A stretch of 64,000 bases of DNA from Gadus chalcogrammus (lineage: Eukaryota; Chordata; Actinopteri; Gadiformes; Gadidae), in NCBI RefSeq assembly GCF_026213295.1, contig NC_079424.1, positions 17,641,098 to 17,705,097 of the forward strand. Reading direction: 5' to 3'. The notes under the pieces are model-generated. The model did not search any database. It saw only the letters and a program-made list of their open reading frames with translations, and was not told the DNA's origin. Positions 1-33,245 of the stretch are shown here, piece after piece (the stretch's first letter is position 1; the number at the start of each line of letters is the position of its first letter). The position numbers and the translations under genes were made by a program.

Positions 1-151
1 AGAGACACACAGCCGGTATGGTGGAAGGGTTTCTCAGTGTTGGTTATTTATTTTTATTTGTCAGTGTGCATCATTTGGAGGTTTGAGCCGCATGCCCAGA
101 GCAGACGCTAGGTGATAGATCAGCTCATCCATACATTAGAGATCCGTGATC

Positions 152-682
152 ATGTCGTCCGCAGTTTGTAAACTCCGTAGAGGAGAGGAGATGACCACCG
201 AACCCCGAGTCCGCTTCTACCGCCCCTGGACCGGTAAGTTCCGCCCAACACATTCTGAACTGCACACTCTAACCAGACCACACACTCTGAATTGCACACT
301 CAGACGATACGCACTCTGACCAAACTCTAAACACTCTCACCTTCACACTATTACCAGGTTTACACTCTCTGACAAGGCCTACACACTGAGATGAGGCTAT
401 GTTTGAACGCACTTTTTCTAACCTTTTCAAAGTGCGACAGAGTCGACTACGACATGCATTAAGACGTGCATGGGTTGGACGGATAGCATTTATTGTGAAG
501 TTATTAAAGTTGTTTCTAAGGTAGAAACTTTCAAGCTATTTCAAATTATAGTCAGGTTATCTCTGCCTTGTAGATTCCTGAAGATGAACTTGTGCCCCAC
601 ATCCTCCATCAATACATTGTATCATAACCTGTAATATCACATCATAACAGAAAAAGCACTTTATAATTGCCATTAATAATAA

Positions 683-747
<65 letters not shown>

Positions 748-1410
748 CATTAAATAAATGAAAACATGTTTCAGACACAGAACCACAAGACCAAAGGAGC
801 AAAGGAGCCTGTGATCTTCTTCAGCATCATCATCATCATCAGCAGCAGCAGCAGCAGTTCTCCTTGCGTTCCAGCTGGTACCTGAGCCGTAGACCACGCA
901 CTGCCTTCACGCACACACAGGTAGAGAGGGCGTGTCCAAGGATGCATGTGTGTCTTTTTGTGTGTGTGTTTATTAATGTGTGTGCAGTGTGGGTGTTTAT
1001 TAATGTGTGTGCAATCTGTTTTTGTATGCATTTGTGTGCATGTGTGTGTGTACAGGTGTGTGTGTTGGAGACAGTGTTCCAGGTGAACTGCTACCCAGGT
1101 ATCCAGGTGAGGGAGGAGCTAGCTGGGAGGCTCCAGCTTGACGAAGATCGCATCCAGGTACACATACAAACCCCCCCACACACACACACACACACACATA
1201 CACCTTTACACACACAATCCCACAAACACCTACAAACACACTCTCGCACTCTCGCTCTCTCGCTCTCGCTCACACTCTCATAGCAGAAGGGGGAGGGCAA
1301 GATTATGGAGAAGAAAAAATTAACACGATTTTCAAGTGCATTTTTTATTCACTGGTAGCTGACTGATAGCATAGCCATTTTTATCGATTGAATCTAATGT
1401 ACCTATATAT

Positions 1411-1491
<81 letters not shown>

Positions 1492-1497
1492 AGATTC

Positions 1498-1535
<38 letters not shown>

Positions 1536-1760
1536 TTATACATAATAAATTCCAATGCCTCTTGACCGTTGTCTCAGATCTGGTTCCAGAACCGTCGAGC
1601 TAAACTGCAGCGCTCCGTCCGGGAGAACGACCTCCAGGCGACCCTCGCAAGCCTCAGGGTCACCAGCCGGGACGGAGGTCAGGCCAGATGTAAACAGGAA
1701 GTCCAGGCTCACCTGGATCTCAAAGGAGAGGAGCAGGTTTCAAGCTTTGCCAAGAAATAA
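152..1760 (+). CDS. hesx1: Hesx1-like paired-type homeobox repressor, four exons
   Basis: The gene encodes a nuclear homeodomain transcription factor, known in vertebrates as a repressor needed for forebrain and pituitary development. Coding exons are 152-233, 775-920, 1056-1157 and 1578-1760 (about 170 residues), with GT/AG borders and matching phases (1, 0, 0). The homeodomain runs from about residue 66 (RRPRTAFTHTQ) through NCYPGIQVREELA to the recognition helix IWFQNRRAKL at the start of exon 4. This pattern, including NCYPGI, is typical of HESX1. Exon 1 ends in YRPW, matching the RPW of family members. The ATG at 152 follows an in-frame stop at 137-139. Exon 2 carries a His5-Gln6 run (about residues 45-55). 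The N-terminal eh1 motif that binds TLE corepressors in other Hesx1 proteins is not visible, so the start or first exon may be incomplete. The neighbour il17rd fits HESX1 synteny. Confidence 0.88.
683..749. repeat. (ATT)n microsatellite in hesx1 intron 1
   Basis: About 65 bases of uninterrupted trinucleotide repeat end roughly 25 bases before the inferred exon 2 acceptor. Confidence 0.97.
1404..1552. repeat. (TA)n microsatellite with embedded short palindrome, hesx1 intron 3
   Basis: Alternating TA covers most of this stretch. It is interrupted by a short unique segment near 1488-1506 containing TTAGATTCAATTGAAT, and a related ATTGAATCTAATG lies just before the repeat (about 1387-1400). The whole stretch can fold on itself. 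It lies just upstream of the exon 4 acceptor. Confidence 0.95.
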
Positions 1761-1764
1761 CCCA

Positions 1765-2212
1765 TCCTTGAGGTCCGGACCCCATCTGGAGGTCAGGACC
1801 GCACCTGGGGGTCATGACCCCACATGGAGGTCAGGACTCAGCCAGAGGCCAGGACGCCATTTGGAGGTCAGGACCGCACCTGGGGGTCATGACCCCACAC
1901 AGAGGTCAGGACTCAGGTCAGGACTCAGCCAGAGGTCAGGACCCCATCTGGAGGTCAGGATCCCACCTGGGGGTCATGACCCCACATGGAGGTCAGGACT
2001 CAACCAGAGGCCAGGACGCCATCTGGAGGTCAAGACCGCATCTGGGGGTCATGACCCCACACGGAGGTCAGGACTCAGGTCAGGACTCAGCCAGAGGTCA
2101 GGACCCCATCTGGAGGTCAGGACCGCACCTGGGGGTCATGACCCCACACGGAGGTCAGGACTCAACCAGAGGCCAGGACGCCATCTGGCGGTCAGGACCA
2201 ACGCTGGAGGAC
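1765..2212. repeat. GAGGTCAGGAC minisatellite just after the hesx1 stop
   Basis: The array begins within about 10 bases of the hesx1 stop codon, so it lies in the 3' UTR. The basic motif is a 19-21 base unit built on GGAGGTCAGGACC. It is organised in a higher-order pattern in which GGGGGTCATGACCCC recurs five times, at roughly 80-base spacing. Several units contain short palindromes (GGTCATGACC). Long reading frames through it are a product of the repeat, not genes. Confidence 0.93.
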
Positions 2213-3558
2213 GCAGCTCATCCAATGACCATTACACTGATCACATCTAGAAGGTTGGGATTGGTCACATCATCAACAGTTAAAAATGTGTTTACTGCCT
2301 TTGATGTACCTTGAGCACGATCTCCATTATTGTCAATGTATAAACCACCACAGCTGTACCAGTATACACCACTGTCATGATCCCAATCCCCCCTGCACAT
2401 GTGTTTGCTGTTTTGTGGTTCAACCTTATGATCATAGGGTGACGGCACGTCTTACAGGCTTTGGGTGCTGGGACTGCTGAAGCAGTTCAGCTGGCCATAC
2501 TTCATAATGATACTGCTGCTGGTCTAAGCTGGAGAGATCAAGGAAAACGGATTTGGAATGCAGCCGAGCTGCATGCAGCCAAATGTGATCTTCCTTCTCT
2601 GTCCTCCTCTCTGCCCCTATCACATCTCTCCTTCCTTCTATATCCTCATCCCTCTTTCCTGTCACATCATACCTGCTCTTTTGGCATTAAATATGTAAAT
2701 AAATAAAATATAAATATGAAGTTTAAATATGATACATTTTTGTTTTTTTGGGGGGGGGGGGCTAGGGTATAGGGTAAAGGGCTAGAGGGGTTAAGGTAAG
2801 GGCATATAGGGTTCAGCTTAGGGTATAGAGTAAAGAGGGTTGGCGGAGTGGAAGTTATCTTGGATATCCCTGTACTCAAGTGTATAACACAGTACATTTC
2901 GAAATTATCACCGATGCTAGTGATGTGGTCACAACCACGCCATGGGTTTCAATGTTATACCACTTTTTACCACCAGGAACCGCTCACATACATAACAGCA
3001 CTTTTTTCCCCTTTTCCACCGACAGTACCAGCAGCTCAACAGTGTTCACTCTTGCATATTTACTCGGAAAATTATAACTTATTATTTTTTAAGGTCACAA
3101 AACGACATACCTGCATTGATGAGAAAACACGGGTTTGTTAAGCAAACCTAGTGTGATTGACGCACATGGAGTAGAAGCCTACACTTTTGGCTGAATCCTA
3201 ATGCCCCTACTTAATATTAAAGTACCGCAGCAATTAATTATAAATTATAAATTGGTCTAAATTAAGAGAATAATAACGTATGGATTTTTTTAAGTCTATT
3301 TATAATGCAAATTAAATAATTAAAATATCTAGACTGTACTATCATATAAGGGTGTCAGAAAGCACAGGACGGTAGTAGAATAAATAATTAGAATATTATT
3401 AAAATCGACAAAACCTAAATAAAGAAAAAAATCCATGTCCCAAAATATTTCCAATACCTGTCGCCCCCTAGTGGATGATTTAACTTTCCCAACTATCCAA
3501 CTCCGCAGCAGAGTCAGATCCGAGCAGCAGACCCGAGACTGCAGACCACTGGGAGGAG
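2213..3558. other. Spacer between hesx1 and il17rd
   Basis: No gene is recognisable. It contains a G run near 2750-2762 followed by imperfect GGGTTAG/GGGTATAG-type repeats (2760-2840). A stretch near 3000-3030 (TTTTCCACCGACAGTACCAG) resembles the inside of the miniature transposon in il17rd intron 4. AT-rich sequence follows to about 3430. The il17rd 5' UTR and promoter must lie in the last few hundred bases, but no TATA box or other decisive element was identified. Confidence 0.6.
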
Positions 3559-17318
<13,760 letters not shown>

Positions 17319-18011
17319 CTCTGAACCCCCTGGCTTCCCTCATTCTACGCCCCTGTTATACCTCTACACCCCTGGCATCACTTTACCCTGCACCCCTGGC
17401 CTCCTTCTAACTCTAAACCACTCGCTAATAGCCGTGAAAGCCAATCCCTTTTCGGACCATGTCCGAAAGGGGTAGAGGGTGGTCTTCTGCACCAGAGGAG
17501 GTCCTGTCGGAGCTGGACTGATAATTATGTTCCCGGAGATGAGTCATTCCAGATGAATGGACTGTGTGTGGAAACGACCAAACCCGTACCAGTCAGTGAA
17601 TGTTCGGGTCTGTGGATTTCCAGCGGTGGAGACTTGGAGGAGGATGGGAGTTGTGCTGTCTACCATGTCTGCTGACCTATCTCTGGCCCAGACTCGACGT
17701 AGAGTGCTCGTGTTGGTACAAAGGGTCTGGGTGGGAAGTCCTACGTCCAGTGAAGTATCAGAACTCTGTAACTAGATGTTGGTTGCTAATTTGGTCTAGA
17801 CATGACTAATGGATCTTAAAGGGAGTAGAATAACTATAAGAGATGTTACTGTAGAGTACTGTATCTTTAGGAGCTTTATAAAGAGGGACCTTTTTACTAT
17901 ATGTAAATATGCATTGTTCTCCTGTTCTGCTTTGTACAGTTGCATGATATTTGAGCTTTGTCTATGTTAGGATAACGTACTGTTTTATAGTACTCTGATG
18001 TAGGGAAATAA
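17319..18011 (+). other. il17rd 3' UTR with polyadenylation signal
   Basis: After the TGA at 17316-17318 the sequence is non-repetitive until a consensus AATAAA at 18006-18011, followed by a T-rich then GT-rich stretch (18025-18062). That arrangement is typical of a cleavage and polyadenylation site. The 3' UTR would be about 0.7 kb. Confidence 0.75.
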
Positions 18012-18129
18012 AATGTCGCTCTTTTCATTCTGACCTACATCTTTATTGCGTGTGTGTGTGTCGTTTGCCTTGTCGTGCAAACGAGTTATGTTCTAGGACC
18101 TAGGTTACGGTCGGAGTGCGAGGCTGGGG

Positions 18130-18203
18130 TTAGCTGGGGGGGGGGGGGGGGGGGGATGCTAGCAGACAGGGTTGGCGTAAACCAGGGGGGGGGGGGGGGG
18201 GGT
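18130..18203. repeat. Paired poly-G tracts with duplicated flank
   Basis: Two runs of about 20 G (18137-18157 and 18184-18203) are each followed by a copy of the same short motif (ATGCTAGCAGA and GTGCTAGCAGA). This suggests a small tandem duplication. Each run could form G-quadruplexes. Confidence 0.9.
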
Positions 18204-19654
18204 GCTAGCAGATAGCTATAGTGTGTGCTCTGTGGAGCGTCTCTGCCTGAAACCACACGGCCTCGGTAAGAGCCTGACTCATCGAATCCCCACAGCGTCG
18301 ACCAAAGCAGCCGAGAGCTGGGTGGAACGTCAGACCGTTGGGTGTACACTTCAGGACCTGAACGAGATAAGTTGTTGTCAGTGTTTTTTTCCAGGCCATA
18401 ATAAGACCCGTCATATGCAGGGATGGAAGAGACACCTCGAGGTGAGGGACAACACCTACTGGATGATGTTACTATAGCAACTAACCTGAGTAAGTGTCAG
18501 TTTGAGAGCTACTTTATGAACATGCTTAATGACCTAACTAGAGCTTGTTAGCTCTGGGAGCTAGTTTGGTGAATCCTACTACATAAACAAACGAGAATAA
18601 GTGACTTATGACAGCTATTTTAAGGAAACCCTCTCACTTTACTACCAAATAAAGAGATATGAGTGCTAGTTTGGTGAAACTAACTTAAGTATAGTTAGTT
18701 AGTACTAAGAGTATTATGAAAGACGAGTCTGATTTAACGGTGCAATCTGTAAGAGATTAAATGTATTTACGTTAATCATGACATTACAATATTTCATCAG
18801 AGATTAAGTAAATATGTTAAATCAGCTGCTTTTTTCCCTTTACCCCGTGTTGCCAGATATGAAACCAATTGGCACACAATCACAGCATGCTTAAGCCCTG
18901 GAAGCCAGCAAACATACTAGATAAACAAGATTCTACAAGGTTCCTCCAGACCTAAATTGCCTATGTTTCTAAACTGCTCCAAGATCAGAGTTGTCTGAGG
19001 ATTTTTTGACCGATTCAAAATGAGCTGATATTTAACTTGCAAACATTAAAGGAATGGCAAAATAAGCTGTTGAATCTACATGGACTCTGTAATAGTGGAT
19101 AATTGCGCTCATCTCAAAATATAGTGTTAGCGTTCAGCCTGTCTTGCGCTCGTGTTATTTCAGTATCCTCCTCATTGTCTGGGTAGGAAGGGGCTGTGAA
19201 CTTGGGTTGCAATACCCATTTTAATCGCTTGGTGTCCACGTTACATAATGTACCTTTAAATTATTCACGCACACTCCAAAAAACGTTGCGAGTGTGTGTG
19301 TGTGTGTGTGTGATTATATGTAATTATTGTTATAATAAAGTTCAATTATATTATGGAATAATATTTCTACTGTAATCTAATTTTGAATTAGGAAATGAAT
19401 TATGAAATGTGTATTTTTTGGTTATAGTATACCTGTGGTCTGGGATGATTAATATTATTCATATTTACATAATGATAACTACTAATTTCTTAATATACGA
19501 GTATAGAATATTCAAATTATGATGAATATCACGTGTGGAGCAACAAGTTGGCGCTTGGCCACTAGGGAGCGATGTGGGTTCTTCTGCAATCTCTCTAACT
19601 TAGCTCACAGGAAGATAGTGATGCGATGCTGAGCAGATACAGTCTAGTATTTTT

Positions 19655-20640
19655 TATTGTTGCAATGCTCCCTGCTACACACCATGTCGGTAGCTTTACC
19701 GCGCTTCTCCGACAACCAGGACCCAGGTTGACGTTGAGTAGACATAATTGATAATTGCAGAGTTGTTAGAATCGTAACTGTCAGAGCAGGTGTTCAGTAC
19801 TGTGAGAGATCGTATAGTGGTGGCTTGTTAAACCTGGGAGCAGCGTTTGCTCCAAGCACACCAGGTGTGCAGCCTCACAGCCCAGGGTCTGATCTGTCTC
19901 CCGTCTGACTCGAGTCAGGTACGGCTTATAAAACAGCCATCTACCACAAACACTCAACATACCTCACAAACGCCAAATTGAAGCTATAGGTTGATTGCCC
20001 AGCGGAAGCCTAGCCTATCCCCCACCCCTACTTATATTGCACAACTATTAACTGGATTCCAACCAGGGTTACCATGCCCATCTAAAACAATTGGAAGCTT
20101 GACAGGGTTAGCAAACCTAAAATAACAAAAACATCCCCCCGAATCCCATTGTCCGCACTCCTCTCCTCCCCCTCCATCCTGGAGACAGCAGGTCTGAGCT
20201 GCTGCCTTGGCTGGCGAAGGTGTCCTTGCACATGACCGTTGCAGGGCTCTCTGGGCGGGCCGGGGGAACGCTTGACAGTTTGTCCTCTCGCGGTGGTAGC
20301 TCCTGGACGGGCCCACAATAGCCCTTGGTTGGGCCACGAGTCCCTATCCCCATCTCCCTCTCCCTGCCGGTGGTCCAGTCTGTCTCTTTTCTTGTTCAAA
20401 GAGGCCACGAGTTGGACGCATGTGTGGCAGTGTCTGTGCTTCATGCCACCGTGTTGGCTTTACTGGGCTCCTCCGATGACCGGGACGCAGGGGTATATTG
20501 TTATGGCAGAGTTTGTTAGATTGTAGCAGTCAGAGCAGGTGTTCAGTGCTGGCATGTCAGAGCTCTCCTGAGTGTGTGTGGCGATGGCCCAGGTAAGGCT
20601 GTATAAACCAACCATAACCTGACAACCTCCGCCCTTGTCC
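19655..20640. repeat. Diverged direct repeat pair, possible LTR remnant
   Basis: Two related stretches lie about 750 bases apart. Around 19755-19800 the sequence GCAGAGTTGTTAGAATCGTA is followed by GTCAGAGCAGGTGTTCAGT. Around 20505-20550 there is GCAGAGTTTGTTAGATTGTA followed by the same 19-mer. Both are preceded by a diverged CTCCGAYRACCRGGACSCAGG block and followed by GGCTTATAAAACAG/GGCTGTATAAACCA, which looks like a TATA motif. The arrangement suggests two old LTRs or solo repeats. No gag or pol was seen between them. Confidence 0.5.
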
Positions 20641-20867
20641 ATGTTCTAGTGTATGTTAAATACATAACATGCTACATACACGCTGTACATGTTCTAGTAC
20701 ATGATCTAGACATGTTTCCTTTGTGTACTATATGTTCTATTATGTGCTTTGCTTTGTAATTAATGTGTTATTGTTGTTCTTCTTGTTTTCAGGTTTCATC
20801 AGAAGACGCTCTCTCCTCTCCCAGGATGGATGGATGTTCAGAGGGGTTACAAACTCTCCTCTGCTAT

Positions 20868-21910
<1,043 letters not shown>

Positions 21911-21923
21911 CCCTGTCTTCACG

Positions 21924-28372
<6,449 letters not shown>

Positions 28373-30640
28373 GAGATGGGTTAAAGGATAACTAAACCAG
28401 AGATATATGCATAGACACCACATTGGCCTTTCGATTGTACGTCAACGTCGCCACCATATTGGAGAGGCCAAGACTGGTCTGTTAACAGGTTCAAGTAAAC
28501 GGGGTACCTGTGGCTTTTCTGAATTAACTGCACTAAAAGATTAACATTGATCGACCAATTTCAATTAGTCCTTTTTATATTCATATTTAATCATAAATAA
28601 TATATATATATATTATATTCGAAAATCTGTTGAGAAATGTAAACAGAAAAGTAAATAAGAATGTTTCACAGCGACTGGTTGAAGCAGTCAATAGAGTGTT
28701 TATGAACATATGCCTATGAACCGAGCCCCCTGGCACCCCGTTAGTGCTAATTCTCGGGCGGCAAGGCTGCTGGCTCCCATGTAAACGCCCCGTCAGTTCA
28801 GTTTAAATAATCGGAGGACAAGTGTGTTGCATCAACGCTTAATCAGCAGGTAACCGGGTAAACATATACCAATCATAGATCATTCCTGCAATACCATGTG
28901 TTTAACCTATAGATGGGGTCGGGATTAACCTCTATAAACCAATGTACATATGGTGTTTGTTGTCCTGAACTATACAAGCCATGTGACTGAAAATAACGGG
29001 ACTCAAGGTCGGAGCAGAGCAGCTGATCACAAACTTCACTGGCTAAACATTGCAAAAAATGACAGATTATATGTTCAAGATTACAGTATTCCTACTGATT
29101 TAGATTAAGATTGTCAACTAGAAACGTGCAACCATATTATAATGAAAGTGTTCTAAAATAGAAATCCACAATGACATATTTTTGAGGAGTACGTAATACA
29201 AAACTGCCATTTTACGAATTTCAAATTAATGAATAAACAAAAACAGCCTTAATTTGCATACATACAATTAGTCTACATCATATTTTTGACATAACAAGTA
29301 CCATTGGACTGTCCAAAGGTGTAATAACAACTGCTGACTACTCTGCTGTAAAATTAGTCTCAAAACTTTACATCGTTACCACAATTTACTGGTGCATTTT
29401 AGCACCCCAATTAACATCTGGCTTGGATGAAAGGTTGATATACAAGCAACATTCAAAGTGCCCTATCCTGATTAAATCAAGATCAACATGTCTTCAACTG
29501 AACTGTGTTTGAGAATAGAATAATGTAAAATACTGATGCCTTCCTACCTGTGTTCAATCAGTCATTGAAATCCAACTTGTATCTGAAACAACACTGTGCT
29601 TATTAAATTCTGAATGCTGTTTTCTGATGGAGGCATGCTACAGTTAATCAGCATACCTACCTTTAGTTTACCTTACCCTGATGCTAGCAATATTAACCCA
29701 GCCGTTTGGTTTAGTTGTAACCTGATGCTAGCAGTAGGCTATATTAGCCCCACAATTCATCTAGCCAACCCTGATGCTAGCAGTTGTCTGCTTATTAGCT
29801 GGGCAGCAATTGTGTGAAAATATGTGTAGACATAATAAAATCAAAAAATTGTGATTCAACTTTTAAATGTTTTTTATTTGACTTTGTATCAATATTCCGT
29901 TATTTTTTTCTTGAGTTTATTGTTTTTGAGTGCCTCGAAAAATGCTCTTTAATTAAAGTAATACTACAATACATTTATTGAGCTCACACTTTCCATTTTT
30001 TTTTCTTTCATTGGCGGAAATGCTGTCTGAACAGAGTCTTCAGTCTACGACGGAAGATGTGTAGGGCTTCCGCTGTGTGGAGTTCGTCCATTGTGGAGCC
30101 AGAAGAGCAACAATCCAGATGTTGTTTTGCGGCAGCTGCCAGTGGGGTTGAGGGTAGGCTATTGTCAAGTAAGGTTGATTCATTGGTGTCCTTAAAGGGC
30201 AACTTCACCCATTTCACATAAGCTTTGTATTTTTAGAACCCCCCGCATATTTTTGAATGGTCTAGCATCATTCCCTTATTTTCTGGAGACTGGAGAGATC
30301 CGTATCGATTTCCAACACTTCCTGTTTTTTATGACGCAATATGACGATTTTTGCGTACAAGAAAACAGGAAGTGTAAGAGGAGATGATTCTCGTAAGACT
30401 ACAACCACTAGTCCCACCCCCCTCTAGGGGGTGGGACCCACTGACGCTACAGACCTATTAGAGCAGTGCCAGTGGGTGGGACTTCACCAGCAGAAACTAA
30501 CATCCACAGCGTCTGAAGCTAAGATAACAGAGGCTGTTGCTAAAACTGAAGTACATTGGCGGAGGGTACTGGATCTGACATAGAAGATGGCTCCATGCAA
30601 AAGTTCACCATTTCGAAAGAAACACAAACGAGGACTACCG
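28373..30640. other. Region downstream of arhgef3: no gene seen
   Basis: Mostly AT-rich unique sequence. A phrase CCTGATGCTAGCA recurs three or four times (29680-29785). At about 30010-30090 the - strand could encode a short LINE-like C-terminal tail (a few residues like RRRLKTLFRQHF), which is too little to call. The arhgef3 3' UTR must lie in the first part, but no convincing poly(A) signal could be fixed. Confidence 0.6.
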
Positions 30641-31205
30641 TATTTTCCGTACTATAAAGCACACCGGATTATAAGGCGCACCTTTAATGAATGGCCTATT
30701 TTAGAACTGTTTTCATATATAGGGCGCACCGGATTATTAGGCGCATAGAATAGAAGATACTGCAGTCAAACGTTTGACTGGGGTTGCGTTATGCATCGAC
30801 AAGACCGAGCTGTGCTAAAGAGAATGTCAACAAAACAGTCAGATAAAGTCAAACTGTATTAAGCGTTCTGACAACTCCGGTCACTCCCATGGTAACGATG
30901 TTCAAACGTTAATGTGCATATTAACAATATCTGATCAATATCTCTTAACAGTAAGCTCACCTTTTTCAGTTCATTCCCCGTCTACGAATCCCTCGAATTC
31001 TTGTGTGTGCGAATTGAACAGTTGGGCGAGTACGGCATCCAACATGCCCGGATTCCTCTCGTCATTATCCGAGTCAGTGTCGCTGCTGTTGCCTGGCAGT
31101 TCAGTGATTATTCCTGCCTTCGTGAAAGCTTGGACCACAGTGGAGACTGTTATATCAGCCCAGGCATCCACGATCCATTGGCAGATATCTCCCCGTCTTG
31201 GTGAC
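30641..31205 (-). mobile_element. Truncated pogo-like DNA transposon end
   Basis: The left border carries the inverted end CCGTATTTTCCGTACTATA, nearly the same as the ends of the complete small element at 55746-56328. On the - strand, 31205 down to 30971 encodes DICQWIVDAWADITVSTVVQ then AFTKAGIITEL and an acidic tail. This is characteristic of the C-terminus of pogo/Tigger-type DDE transposases. The catalytic core and the other end are missing, and the fragment stops where the next inverted-repeat element starts. Confidence 0.75.
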
Positions 31206-32259
31206 GTGTGTTCGCCTTCTTGGCCCCGTCCACACGAAGCCGATTTTTTGGGTGAAGCCGCATAAAAAAACGCTTTTGGTGGACACGGCCTACGGCCACA
31301 CCAAACGCGTGTAACGTGCCTAACTTGTCGCTTGATCATTGTGTGTCACAAAAATGGTTCAACGCGCCTGTGGCTGCGCTGGATTTAGGAGTCAGAGGTA
31401 GGAAACCCAAACGCCGCCATGTTTGGGTGCATGATAGAGTTTAGATCGGGTTAGATTAAATAATCTCGGATATAAATAACAATAATATAGTCCGCCAAGA
31501 CGTTGAGGTTGCTTAGCGACCAGAGACGCTGTCCATGCAAGTGAATGGAGCGTTCCCTCTTCGTCATAACTATCAAACCAAACATCCTTCAAATTCAACG
31601 AGCGAACATTATGAAATTAAAATGCACATTTCTCGCTAAAAATGTTTACATAAACGCATTTAATGGCGTAAATATGTTACTATTTCCACCCAGAATAAGG
31701 AAAGATGTCGGCCGTATGCTTCTGTGCAAGCGTCACTACTCTAGTGACGTCGGTTCAAGCTCCACGCTGATTTGTTCCATTAGTAGATGGAACAAGGAGG
31801 TGTCCGATAGGCGGAGATGATCAGCGGGAGTGGCCGCCAGCGAAGCTGTGCATGGTGGGAGTTGTTGTCTTCAATCCACAAGCGCCAAAAAGTCACTTTC
31901 TGCCTTTTCTCGGTCAAGACGGCACCAAATTAGAATTTTATTTTATTATTCGACTACATATAGGACCCAATTTCAATACATATTCATGTCTGCACCGGTG
32001 AAATGCTCCTTTAAGACAGTGTTAAGTGAGTTCATTCATTAATGAATGATGAGACAAAGAAGATGTTGATTCATCTGTGTATTTAAGACATAAGTACCAA
32101 GGGTTTTTTACATGTAATAAATAAGCACTTACTGCATATTTTTGCTTCAATCTGTTAAAAATATAGCACTTATTACTTTCAAGTTTTTAGCAAATGCACA
32201 GACCAATGTATGAAATGGTATGCTTAACCAATGGAGGGTGTTAAGCATACTAAAATAAA

Positions 32260-32555
32260 ATTGACTTCTTCATATCCGAGTATTTTCAGGGATCGAGTCA
32301 AATCTAAATTAGACTAAAGTTGACTTTTTCGTATCCCAGTATAACAGGTATCGAGTCAAATCTAAACTAAACTAAGATTGACTTCTTCGTGTCAGAGTAT
32401 AACAGGGATCAATTCAAATCTAAACTAAACCAAGATTGACTTCTTCGTATCCGAGTATAACAGGGATCGAGTTAAATCTAAACTAAACTAAGGTTGACTT
32501 CTTCGTATCCGAGTAGGCCTATAACAGGGATTTAGTCAAAACTAAGAGGCTATGG
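32260..32555. repeat. Five-copy 58-59 bp minisatellite
   Basis: The unit begins TTGACTTCTTCGTATCCGAG, continues TATAACAGGGATCGAGTCAA and then ATCTAAACTAAACTAAG. Copies start near 32261, 32320, 32379, 32437 and 32495, with few mismatches. Confidence 0.95.
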
Positions 32556-33094
32556 CAGAGTTCCTAAGATGAAATGCTATTGCTAAGTTCCCCGGACACT
32601 TTTCGGTGTACAGTTCCAAGAGCAGAAAGGCAGAAAGGGGATCACACGGCCCTACCCTAAGAAGATGGCCAGCTAACTAACCCAACCCCTCTCTGTCTCT
32701 ACCACCCTCTGAATCACTCTCTTCTTACGCAGAGTCCCGCTTTTGTCTACGCCCTAAAGAGGCGGGGGCCCGATGTCATCTAGCAGTCTGAGTTTCCATA
32801 CATCCTTCACCAAATGTTTCTTTGTTATACATCTCTGGGTACTTTTGTACTTTTTCGCCCGCAGGGCGGCACATGATTCTTGAGCTGATGCAACAGCCAT
32901 CACAGGTTTACAATGTGTTTGTGTTCTCCTAAGGAGCACATTTGAGTGTCGTGTCACATGGTGCTATAGTCAACGCATGGTAGTCATATCAGGGGACCTA
33001 CAGAAACACACATTCTTTGTATTCCAGTGGCCTTCTCATGCAGTCCATGTCTCCTCCGTCTATGTGCTTTGACACAGACACATTTTGAGTGCTT

Positions 33095-33245
33095 CGAAAT
33101 TTCTACATAATAAGATATATAAGGTAAAATACCCAAGATTTATATAAGATATATAAGGCACATACATTTCTACATAATAAGATATAGAAGGTATATGTAT
33201 ATATGATACCCAAGATTTATATAAGATATATATATACATGTAAGG
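33095..33245. repeat. Two-copy AT-rich tandem duplication
   Basis: A block of about 75-80 bases containing TTTCTACATAATAAGATATA and ACCCAAGATTTATATAAG occurs twice in a row with small indels. Confidence 0.85.

Noticed and set aside
1555..2314. 231- and 166-codon frames over the hesx1 3' repeat
   Set aside because: They are open because the repeat unit lacks stops; the real hesx1 frame ends at 1760. No domain is present.
30008..30217. Possible LINE C-terminal tail on the - strand
   Set aside because: Only about a dozen residues look LINE-like, and no 3' tail motif was found.
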